In this document: positions 57,256 through 64,000 of the stretch, piece by piece
How positions within the stretch are numbered: the stretch's first letter is position 1
How the letters are laid out: every line of letters starts with the position of its first letter
NCBI RefSeq assembly: GCF_003994415.1
Contig: NZ_CP034689.1
Span: 62,001 to 126,000, forward strand
Direction of reading: 5' to 3'
From: Achromobacter spanius
Lineage (GTDB): Bacteria; Pseudomonadota; Gammaproteobacteria; Burkholderiales; Burkholderiaceae_B
DNA: 64,000 nt
Notes under the pieces: generated by a model
Seen by the model: only the letters and a program-made list of their open reading frames with translations
Told to the model about the DNA's origin: nothing
The model's database searches: none
Made by a program: the position numbers and the translations under genes

Positions 57256-57882
57256 TCAGCGCGTGGCGGTAGCCAGCCTGACGGCCAGGCCCACGAACAC
57301 CAGGGCGGCGATGCGGTTGAGCCAGCGCTTTGCCGTCACCGAGCGTTGCAGCAGTTCGCCAAAGGCGCCGGAAAAGAAGGCGATGGCGCCGAACACCAAC
57401 AGCGTCGACACGATGAACACGGCGCCCAACTGCATGACCTGCAAGCCCACCGGACCCAGCGCCGGCGTGGTGAATTGCGGCAGAAAGGCAAAGAAGAACA
57501 GCAGCACCTTGGGGTTGGTCAGGTTCATGACGATGCCGCGCCGGTACAGCGCGCCGGGTTTCAACGGTTCGGGCGCTTTGCCGGCATCGGACTCCACCGG
57601 CGCTCGCAGGATCTGCCAGGCAAGGTAGGTCAGGTATGCCGCGCCCGCCAGCTTCAACGCCGTGAACGCCATGGGCGACGCGGCGAACACGGCGGCAAGC
57701 CCCAGCGCCACGGCGGCCGTGTGACCTAGCAGCCCGGTGCACAGCCCCAGCACCACCAGCATGCCCGCCTTGCGACCCCAGATGGCCGATTGCATCAGCA
57801 CGAACACATTGTCCGGCCCCGGCGTCAGCGCGAGCAGGACGGCAATGCCGAAAAATGCGGTCAGGGTGTCGATGGGCAGCAT
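57256..57882 (-). CDS. LysE/RhtB-family exporter
   Basis: The 208-aa membrane protein has six hydrophobic segments and the family signatures LLALTPGPDNVFVLMQSAIWG, GRKAGMLVVLGLCTG and GIVMNLTNPKVLLFFFAFLP. It is expected to export an amino acid or homoserine lactone-like compound. Its start is 112 bp from the divergent nitroreductase gene. No dedicated regulator adjoins. Confidence 0.93.
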   Translation of the reverse strand: MLPIDTLTAFFGIAVLLALTPGPDNVFVLMQSAIWGRKAGMLVVLGLCTGLLGHTAAVALGLAAVFAASPMAFTALKLAGAAYLTYLAWQILRAPVESDAGKAPEPLKPGALYRRGIVMNLTNPKVLLFFFAFLPQFTTPALGPVGLQVMQLGAVFIVSTLLVFGAIAFFSGAFGELLQRSVTAKRWLNRIAALVFVGLAVRLATATR

Positions 57883-57993
57883 GGGTGTGGCCTGGTTGGG
57901 GGTGGGCGCCGGTCAGCCGGAGAATGGCATCATAAGGGCAAAACCACATCGTTCAGCCCCCGGCACGGGACACAAAGGACACAGAGACACGCC

Positions 57994-58788
57994 ATGACGA
58001 CACACGCCGCGCAAAGCCAGCAAGCCCCTGAGGATGAAGCCGTGAGTCCCGACGCGCATCTTGATGCACATGCCGACGCGAACCCCGACACGAACCCCGA
58101 CGCGCACCCCGACGTCGCGCTGCAAGCCCTGCTGCTTGCTCGCCATAGCTGCCGCGCTTTCCTGCCCGCGCCGGTGCCGCGCAATGTCATCGAACGCATC
58201 CTGACGCTGGCGCAGCGCACGGCGTCCTGGTGCAACTGCCAGCCCTGGCAGGTGGCCATTACCGAAGGCGCGGGCACCGAGCGCCTGCGCGCGGCGCTGC
58301 AAGCGCGGGCGCAAGCCGCCGATGCTGGCCTCGGCTTCACCCCTGACTTCCCTTTCCCCCGCGAATACCGCAACGAATATCTGGCGCGCCGCCGTGAATC
58401 GGGCTTCCAGTTGTACGGCGCGGTGGGCGTGGCGCGCGGTGACCGCGACGCTTACCGCCGGCAAGAGATGCGCAATTTCCAGTTGTTCGACGCGCCGCAC
58501 GTGGCCATCATCACCACCGATGAGGCGCTGGGCGAATACGGCGCGATGGACTGCGGCGGCTACGTCGCCAACTTCCTGCTGGCGGCCCAGGCCAATGGCG
58601 TAGCCACGGTGGCGCAGGCTTCGCTCGCGATGTATCCGGAAGTGCTGCGCGAGGTGCTTGGCATCGGCCCCGACCGGCGCGTGGTCTGCGGCATTTCCTT
58701 CGGCTACGCCGATACGGCGCATCCGGCCAACAGCTACCGCACGCGGCGTGCCGAGTTGCCGGAAATCGTCAGCTGGATTTCTGGCTAG
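57994..58788 (+). CDS. Nitroreductase-family flavoprotein
   Basis: The 264-aa protein has the FMN-binding start LLARHSCRAFLPAPVPRNVI, ASWCNCQPWQ and the C-terminal GISFGYADTAHPAN. These are typical of NAD(P)H-dependent nitroreductases, whose physiological substrates vary. The first ~45 residues are a family-atypical Asp/Ala/Pro/His-rich extension encoded by 12-bp tandem repeats. ATG 57994 is the only start after the divergent promoter. Confidence 0.9.
   Translation: MTTHAAQSQQAPEDEAVSPDAHLDAHADANPDTNPDAHPDVALQALLLARHSCRAFLPAPVPRNVIERILTLAQRTASWCNCQPWQVAITEGAGTERLRAALQARAQAADAGLGFTPDFPFPREYRNEYLARRRESGFQLYGAVGVARGDRDAYRRQEMRNFQLFDAPHVAIITTDEALGEYGAMDCGGYVANFLLAAQANGVATVAQASLAMYPEVLREVLGIGPDRRVVCGISFGYADTAHPANSYRTRRAELPEIVSWISG
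58073..58111 (+). repeat. 12-bp tandem repeat in the nitroreductase N-terminus
   Basis: GACGCGAACCCC, GACACGAACCCC and GACGCGCACCCC follow each other, encoding DANP-DTNP-DAHP. The unit is a multiple of three, so length changes preserve the frame. Confidence 0.75.
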
Positions 58789-58918
58789 CAGCAAGGGCTG
58801 ACGATCCACCCAGAGGACAGACGCCGCGACGCCTGATATGGTTCACCATGTTTGCCGTTTGGCTGGCTTCGTTTGGCCCCGTCCGGCCCTGTTCATTCCT
58901 CCAGCATCCCCCTTGAAG

Positions 58919-60112
58919 ATGACCTCCAAACACATCGATACGGTATTGCAGCACGCGGGCACCGCCCCGTTCGACCCCGAAACCGGCACGGCGCCCGTGC
59001 CGCTGCCGCCCATGCGCGCCAGCACCGTGCGGTTCCAGAACCTGGCTGCGTTGGAGCAGGCACAGCGCAGCAAGGCCGCTGGCGACCGTGCCACCACTTA
59101 CGGCCGCATGGGCATGGATACCCACGCCGCGCTGGAAGAGGTCTTCACACACCTGGAAGGCGGCACGCACTGCTATCTGGCATCGTCGGGCCTGTCGGCG
59201 ATGACGATGGTGATGATGGCGCTGTGCTCGGCGGGTGACCACGCGCTGATTTCTGATTGCGTCTACGGCCCGATGCGCGAGCTGGACGACGCGGTGCTCA
59301 AGCGCATGAACATCAGCATCACCTACTTCGCGGCCGATGAAAACCTGGACGCCTTGGTGCAGCCCAACACCAAGCTGCTGTACGTGGAATCACCGGGTTC
59401 GCTGTTGTTTGAAATGCTGGACATGGGCGCGATGGCGGCCGTTGCCAACCGCCACGGCCTGGTGCTGGCCACCGACAACACCTGGGGCTCCGGCTATATC
59501 TACCGCCCGCTGACGCTGGGGGCGCAGGTGTCCGTCATTGCCGGCACGAAGTACGTGGGCGGCCACTCCGACCTGATGCTGGGTGCGGTGGTGACGAACG
59601 ACGAGGCCATCGCCAAGAAGCTGAACCGCACGCAATACGCGATGGGGTATTCCATCAGCGCCGACGACGCCTGGCTGGCGCTGCGCGGCGTGCGCACGAT
59701 GCCGATCCGCATGGCGCAGCACGCGCGCAATGCTATGCAGGTGTGCGAATTCTTCAAGAGCCGTCCCGAAACCGTGCGCCTGTTCCACCCGGCGTGGCCC
59801 GAAGATCCGGGCCATGCGCTGTGGCAGCGCGACTGCACCGGCTCCAACGGCATGCTGTCCGTCGAGCTGCGTCTATCGCCCGCCGGTGCGGGCGCTTTCG
59901 TGGATGCGCTGAGCTTGTTCGGCATCGGCTTTTCGTGGGGCGGCTACGAAAGCCTGGTGCAACTGGTGTCGCCCAAGGACCTGTCCAAGCATCGCTATTG
60001 GGGCGAAGGCGATAACGCGCTGGTGCGTTTGCACATCGGCCTGGAGTCGCCGGACGACATCATCGCCGACCTGACCCAGGCGCTGGAGAAGGCCGCCGCG
60101 GTCGGCGCATAA
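58919..60112 (+). CDS. metC: Cystathionine beta-lyase (Cys/Met-metabolism PLP enzyme)
   Basis: The 397-aa PLP enzyme starts MTSKHIDTVL at ATG 58919. It has YGRMGMDTHAALEEVFTHLE, SSGLSAMTMVMM, LLYVESPGSLLFE, ATDNTWGSGYIY and the PLP lysine in AGTKYVGGHSD. The W in DNTWGSGY is typical of MetC, which splits cystathionine to homocysteine in methionine synthesis; a cysteine-S-conjugate lyase role is an alternative. It converges on dsbA with a shared hairpin between them. Confidence 0.92.
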   Translation: MTSKHIDTVLQHAGTAPFDPETGTAPVPLPPMRASTVRFQNLAALEQAQRSKAAGDRATTYGRMGMDTHAALEEVFTHLEGGTHCYLASSGLSAMTMVMMALCSAGDHALISDCVYGPMRELDDAVLKRMNISITYFAADENLDALVQPNTKLLYVESPGSLLFEMLDMGAMAAVANRHGLVLATDNTWGSGYIYRPLTLGAQVSVIAGTKYVGGHSDLMLGAVVTNDEAIAKKLNRTQYAMGYSISADDAWLALRGVRTMPIRMAQHARNAMQVCEFFKSRPETVRLFHPAWPEDPGHALWQRDCTGSNGMLSVELRLSPAGAGAFVDALSLFGIGFSWGGYESLVQLVSPKDLSKHRYWGEGDNALVRLHIGLESPDDIIADLTQALEKAAAVGA

Positions 60113-60169
60113 CGCTGACGCCGCCGCCAGCGTTTGAGGGGGCGGCGCAATGTCTCAACGCATTCCCAA

Positions 60170-60203
60170 AAGCAAAGCGCCCCGGCCATGCGGCCGGGGC
60201 GCT
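60170..60203 (-). terminator. Intrinsic terminator of the dsbA operon
   Basis: AGCGCCCCGGCC (60176-60187), ATGC, GGCCGGGGCGCT (60192-60203) is a perfect 12-bp stem. On the minus strand it is followed by TGCTTTTGGG. It lies 24 bp past the dsbA stop and also separates convergent metC. Confidence 0.85.
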
Positions 60204-60226
60204 CTGCAATCCCTGCGCAAACCGAA

Positions 60227-60859
60227 TTACTGGTTGCGCGCCATCGGGATCAATTTGTTGACTTCCTTCAAGGCGCCTTCGTAGCTGTTGCCCGCCATGA
60301 CCGGCGAGGTCATGAACTTGCCACCGACGGCAAACGACGGCGTGCCGTCGATGCGGTAGGCCTCGGTCAGTTGGGTGGCGCGTTGCACCTGCGCCTGCAC
60401 GCTGAACGAATCGAAGACGGAATCGAACTTGGCGCGGTCCACGCCTTGCGTGGCAACCCAGTCGCCCATGGACTTCTTGTCGAACAGGCGCTTGTGTTCA
60501 CCGTGGATGGCGGTGAAGAACTTGGCGTGCAGATCGGGGCGGTCCAGCGCTTGGAACGTGTAGTAGACCTGTTGCAGCGGCTTCATGCCGGCGTTGAACG
60601 CAATGGGAATCTGCTTGAGCACGACGTCCGACGGGGCCGTCTTGGCCCACTCTTCAACCATGGGTTCCATGGCGGCGCAATGCGGGCAGGTGTAGGCGAA
60701 GAATTCCAGCACTTCCACTTTGCCCGGGGTGTCCGACGGCAGCGGCGGATTGATTGCCACATAGGCTTGCGTGCCTTGCGCGTGGCTTACCGGGCTGAAG
60801 AACGCCGAGGCGGTCAGCGCGGCCGCGGCCATGATGCGAATGATCTTTGGGGACAACAT
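60227..60859 (-). CDS. dsbA: Thiol:disulfide interchange protein DsbA
   Basis: The 210-aa periplasmic oxidase has a Sec signal (about 1-27, ending SHAQ), the redox site Cys58-Pro-His-Cys61 in FFAYTCPHC and the cis-Pro loop IDGTPSFAV. It introduces disulfides into exported proteins and is reoxidised by DsbB. ATG 60859 gives a normal signal peptide. It is last in the conserved Burkholderiales order argS-SPOR protein-dsbA, 81 bp after the SPOR gene. Confidence 0.96.
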   Translation of the reverse strand: MLSPKIIRIMAAAALTASAFFSPVSHAQGTQAYVAINPPLPSDTPGKVEVLEFFAYTCPHCAAMEPMVEEWAKTAPSDVVLKQIPIAFNAGMKPLQQVYYTFQALDRPDLHAKFFTAIHGEHKRLFDKKSMGDWVATQGVDRAKFDSVFDSFSVQAQVQRATQLTEAYRIDGTPSFAVGGKFMTSPVMAGNSYEGALKEVNKLIPMARNQ

Positions 60860-60940
60860 GGATGAGAGGTTCCTGAGTAAAAAGTTACAGACAGGCCCGG
60901 GGCCGGATAAGTTCAATGCAAAAAATGGCGTCGGATAGGC

Positions 60941-61657
60941 TTACTGGCGCACCACGGCGGTTTCAATCTTGTTTTCGCCCAAGCGGCCGCGTGCGCGGTT
61001 CATGTCGTCCAGCCGTGCAAACGGGCCAACCCGCACCCGGTTTAGCGGTTTGCCGTTGACTTCCGCCTTTTGCACCGCCACCGGCAGGCCCAGCAGGATG
61101 ATGCGCGCCCTTAACGATTCAGCATCGCTTTCGCCGCGAAACGCGCCTGCCTGCAAGTAATACGTGCCCGTTGCCGCCGGCGCGGCCTTGGCGGCTGGGG
61201 CTGGGGCGGGCTTGGACAGCGGTGTCGGGCTTGGATTTTGCGTTTGAGCCGGCGTTTGACCCGACGCGGCGGCCTGCGGCTTGTTGGTGGACGGCAAGGT
61301 GGCGATCAGCGCACCCAGGTCATCCAGCCGGGACGGCGTCTCATCGGGCTTGGACGTGGTGCCGGCGCCTGGCAGGGGCACCGGCGCGGTGGCGGTGGGA
61401 CCGGTGGGCGGCGCGCCTGCCGGTCCGTCGCGTCCGTACAGGCCGGCGTTCGGATCCGGCGCCTGGCGCGGGTCGGGCAGCTTGCCCGTGTCGCCCTGGC
61501 GGCTGGCCCGGTCCACGAAGGGCACGGGAGCCTTGGTGACGTAAAAGGCCACGACGGCGGCCACGATCAAGCCTAGGAGCAGACCGGCGAGCGCCCCGTA
61601 AAGGGTGCTGCCGCTTTCGCCCGAGGAACGGCGGGTGGTTTTGCGCTTGGTTGCCAT
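60941..61657 (-). CDS. SPOR-domain (FtsN-like) protein
   Basis: The 238-aa inner-membrane protein has a basic cytoplasmic start (MATKRKTTRRSS), one transmembrane helix (about 18-40) and a Pro/Ala/Thr-rich periplasmic linker. A C-terminal SPOR domain (about 163-238; YYLQAGAFRGESDAESLRAR, NRVRVGPFARLDDMNRAR) binds denuded septal glycan. It is therefore probably a division or cell-wall protein. It sits between argS (9 bp away) and dsbA. Confidence 0.94.
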   Translation of the reverse strand: MATKRKTTRRSSGESGSTLYGALAGLLLGLIVAAVVAFYVTKAPVPFVDRASRQGDTGKLPDPRQAPDPNAGLYGRDGPAGAPPTGPTATAPVPLPGAGTTSKPDETPSRLDDLGALIATLPSTNKPQAAASGQTPAQTQNPSPTPLSKPAPAPAAKAAPAATGTYYLQAGAFRGESDAESLRARIILLGLPVAVQKAEVNGKPLNRVRVGPFARLDDMNRARGRLGENKIETAVVRQ

Positions 61658-61666
61658 GAACCGATG

Positions 61667-63352
61667 TTACATCCGCTCGGGCGCGGACACGCCCATCAGC
61701 GTCAAGCCATTGGCCAGCACCTGACGCGTGGTGGCGGCCAGGCGCAGGCGGGCCAGCTTCAAGGCCACGTCGTCCACCAGCACACGTTCGGCGCTGTACC
61801 AGGCGTGGAAGTCAGACGCGCAATCGCGCAGCCAGAAAGCAATGTGGTGCGGCGACAGGTCTTGCGCGGCCAGCGCCACCACGTTGGGGAATTCGGCCAG
61901 GCGCTGCATCAGCGCGAATTCGGACGGCGCGGTCAGCAAGGACGTATCGGCGGCGGCCACGTCGGCGGCGGGCATGCCGGCGTTGTTGATCATCGTGCAG
62001 ATGCGCGCGTGGGCGTACTGGATGTAATAGACCGGGTTCTCGTCGCTTTTCGACAAGGCCAGGTCCACGTCGAACACGAATTCGGTGTCGGCGCGGCGCT
62101 GGATCAGGAAGTAGCGCACGGCGTCGCGGCCCACCCAGTCGATCAGGTCGCGCATGGTGACGTAGCTGCCGGCGCGCTTGGAGATCTTGACCTCTTCGCC
62201 GCCGCGCATCACCTTGACCATCTTGTGCAGCACGTACGATGGGTAGTCTTTCGGAATGCCCTCACCCAGCGCCTGCAGGCCGGCGCGCACGCGGGCCACG
62301 GTTCCGTGGTGGTCGCTGCCCTGGATGTTCACGGCGCGGTGAAAGCCGCGTTCCCATTTGGCCTTGTGGTAGGCCACGTCCGGCACGAAGTAGGTGTAGC
62401 CGCCTTCGCTCTTGCGCATGACGCGGTCTTTGTCGTCGCCGGTGCCCAGTTCGGTGGTGCGCAGCCACAGCGCGCCGCCCTCTTCATAGGTATGGCCGCC
62501 GGCGACCAGCGCCTTGACGGTGGCTTCGACGCGGCCCGACGTGTACAGCGAGCTTTCCAGGTAGTAGTTGTCGAACGCCAGGCCGAAGGCCTGCAGGTCC
62601 AGGTCTTGTTCGCGGCGCAGGTAGGCCACGGCGAAGACGCGGATGTCGTCCAGGTTGTCGATGTTGCCGGTGGCGGTGACGGGCTCGCCGTCGGACGGCT
62701 GGATGGTCTTGCCGGCCTGGAAGTCGCGGGCGATGTCGGCGATGTAGTCGCCCTTGTAGCCGTCTTCCGGCCAGTCGGGGGATTCGGTCGTCAGGCCACG
62801 GGCGCGCGCCTGCACGCTGATGGCCAGGTTGTGGATCTGGTTGCCGGCGTCGTTGTAATAGAACTCGCGGGTGACGTCCCAGCCGATGGCGTCGTACAGG
62901 CGGCACAGCGCGTCGCCCAGCGCGGCCTGGCGGGCGTGGCCCACGTGCAGCGGGCCGGTGGGGTTGGCCGACACGAATTCAACCAGGATCTTCTCGCCGC
63001 TGCGCGGGGCGCGGCCAAAGCTTGCGCCCTGCTCGGCCACGGCGGCGATGACGGCCTGGCGCGCGGCGGCGGTGATGCGCAAGTTGATGAAGCCGGGGCC
63101 GGCCACTTCGGCGCTGTCGACCAGATCACGGGCCTCGGGGTTGGCCAGCAGCGTGTCCACGATGGCTTGGGCCAATTCGCGCGGGTTGCGGCGGGCCGGC
63201 TTGGCCAGTTGCATGGCCACGTTGGTGGCAACGTCGCCGTGGGCGGCAACCTTGGGGCGCTCGAGCAGCACGTTGGCCTGGGCGTCGGGAAGGCTCTGCG
63301 CAACGGCGGCCTGGATCAGGGAGATAAGCTGTTTTTGTTGCTCGGGGAGCAT
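61667..63352 (-). CDS. argS: Arginyl-tRNA synthetase
   Basis: The 561-aa class I synthetase has the N-terminal Add-1 domain (about 1-100), the HIGH motif in NPTGPLHVGHARQAALGDAL, and GSDHHGTVARV. KISKRAG serves as the KMSKS-like loop, and the DALR-type anticodon domain ends in LTLMGVSAPERM. ATG 63352 (MLPEQQKQL) is chosen; the 15 upstream codons carry no ribosome site. It heads the argS-SPOR-dsbA operon. Confidence 0.96.
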   Translation of the reverse strand: MLPEQQKQLISLIQAAVAQSLPDAQANVLLERPKVAAHGDVATNVAMQLAKPARRNPRELAQAIVDTLLANPEARDLVDSAEVAGPGFINLRITAAARQAVIAAVAEQGASFGRAPRSGEKILVEFVSANPTGPLHVGHARQAALGDALCRLYDAIGWDVTREFYYNDAGNQIHNLAISVQARARGLTTESPDWPEDGYKGDYIADIARDFQAGKTIQPSDGEPVTATGNIDNLDDIRVFAVAYLRREQDLDLQAFGLAFDNYYLESSLYTSGRVEATVKALVAGGHTYEEGGALWLRTTELGTGDDKDRVMRKSEGGYTYFVPDVAYHKAKWERGFHRAVNIQGSDHHGTVARVRAGLQALGEGIPKDYPSYVLHKMVKVMRGGEEVKISKRAGSYVTMRDLIDWVGRDAVRYFLIQRRADTEFVFDVDLALSKSDENPVYYIQYAHARICTMINNAGMPAADVAAADTSLLTAPSEFALMQRLAEFPNVVALAAQDLSPHHIAFWLRDCASDFHAWYSAERVLVDDVALKLARLRLAATTRQVLANGLTLMGVSAPERM

Positions 63353-63656
63353 GGGCGTCTGAAGAAGTTCTGGGTGAGTGACCAAGGCGGGGATCAAGCG
63401 GACGGTGTCCGGGCCGGCGATGTCACGGGAATCATCCGGAATGATAGTTGATTTGGCGGTCCAACCGGCGGCCTCGGGGGCGCAAACTGTCCGGCAAGCG
63501 TTCGCGGGGACGGCGGAACTCTCAATAAAATCAATCGCCTAGGTTTGCGAGGGCGCGCCGACGGCAACCGCCCCTGCGCCCGCGCCATAGCGCCAGTTGG
63601 CATCGCTTTGGCGTTGGGGTAGTGTATGTAACGTATTCATTGAGGGAGACCGCAAC

Positions 63657-63998
63657 ATGCTGATTACCTTTCACTCCAAGGTCGTGGCCGAAGTTCTGAT
63701 GGTGTCCGACCACGCCGTCCCCATCCTGCAGGCGGCGGGAAAGCCCATCGGCGACAAGATCCCCGAACGTGGTGTTTTCACCGTCGAGCAACTGGGCCCC
63801 GCCATCAGCGGCATCGAGCACGCCATTGAAAGCGCCGAGCGTCCCGACGAGGACGAAGACGACGAAGACAAGGCGCCCCGCTCGGCCATGGCGCGCATGG
63901 TCGGCTTGAAGGAACGCGCGTTTCCGCTGCTGGACATGATGCGGCAATCTCAAGCCGCGGGCGTCGAAGTTACCTGGGAAGCTTCGCGCGGTTGGTAA
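63657..63998 (+). CDS. DUF1840-family protein
   Basis: The 113-aa protein starts MLITFHSKVVAEVLM, the DUF1840 signature, followed by ILQAAGK, a strongly acidic loop (DEDEDDEDK, about 65-73) and a C-terminal LLDMMRQSQAAGVEVTWE. Function is unknown; the family is common in Burkholderiales. GAGGGAGA precedes the ATG. The stop TAA lies two bases from the window's end, so the gene is complete. It is divergent from argS. Confidence 0.93.
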   Translation: MLITFHSKVVAEVLMVSDHAVPILQAAGKPIGDKIPERGVFTVEQLGPAISGIEHAIESAERPDEDEDDEDKAPRSAMARMVGLKERAFPLLDMMRQSQAAGVEVTWEASRGW

Positions 63999-64000
63999 GC

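Noticed and set aside
61664..63451. 595-codon plus-strand frame
   Set aside because: Antisense to argS; composition is Gly/His/Val-rich shadow type.
1..64000. CRISPR arrays, tRNA or rRNA genes
   Set aside because: No regularly spaced repeat-spacer array, and no stretch resembling a tRNA cloverleaf or rRNA was noticed; a tRNAscan/Infernal run would settle it.

Overview
The window looks like chromosome from an Achromobacter or closely related Alcaligenaceae (Burkholderiales). It is GC-rich with dense, mostly house-style gene order. It carries several Bug, TRAP-TAXI and amino-acid ABC uptake systems, many LysR/Lrp/AraC regulators, and the order argS - SPOR protein - dsbA. Its D-threonine aldolase has K59, H347 and D349 at exactly the positions I recall for the Alcaligenes (Achromobacter) xylosoxidans enzyme. 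No tRNA, rRNA, CRISPR array or intact insertion sequence was seen.

Layout. 1-3.2 kb: end of a bestrophin-like channel gene, then an Lrp regulator divergent from an orphan acetolactate synthase large subunit. 3.2-6.7 kb: NitT/TauT-type ABC transporter plus an SDR (leftward). 6.8-13.6 kb: topB with a lysine-rich tail, a large membrane protein fusing DUF2157-like, DUF4401-like and GDYXXLXY parts, gluQRS and smg. 13.8-17 kb: TRAP-TAXI uptake system. 17.2-21.3 kb: D-threonine aldolase converging on a polar amino-acid ABC transporter. 21.5-26.4 kb: LysR/MFS pair, Bug protein, ArgD-type aminotransferase. 26.4-32 kb: an accessory patch with a truncated HD-hydrolase gene, a zinc-ribbon membrane protein, an AraC/SDR pair, a cupin, a methyltransferase, an ASCH protein, a gene remnant, a candidate structured RNA and a family of short repeats. 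32-36.8 kb: MscS-type channel, AraC-VOC pair, LysE/Lrp pair. 36.7-41.8 kb: sigma-54-type two-component system divergent from tctBA, with two perfect palindromes between them. 41.8-45.2 kb: an unknown gene with a degenerate ABC ATPase, a PfpI protein, a secreted unknown and a glutaredoxin. 45.4-57.2 kb: leucine/isovalerate degradation cluster (liuD, liuB, thiolase, aceK, liuA) with its MerR regulator liuR, LiuR-type operators, a five-repeat zinc-finger-like protein and a metallo-hydrolase. 57.2-64 kb: LysE exporter, nitroreductase, metC, dsbA, SPOR protein, argS and a DUF1840 protein.

How genes fit together. Much of the window takes up small organic and amino acids and breaks them down. The liu cluster would convert isovaleryl-CoA towards acetyl-CoA. 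aceK, the kinase/phosphatase that switches carbon into the glyoxylate bypass, lies inside the same leftward run, downstream of a perfect 20-bp palindrome that recurs in related form at liuR.

Non-coding structure is the most distinctive part. There are five copies of a ~67-bp repeat with GTAGGATGGGTG and AACCCATCA ends; one supplies the topB stop codon and an inverted pair lies inside the liu run. A TGTCAGACTGCA repeat family is confined to 29.4-31.9 kb. Four GGTTA motifs lie on an exact 21-bp grid upstream of the D-threonine aldolase gene, and back-to-back palindromes lie upstream of tctBA.
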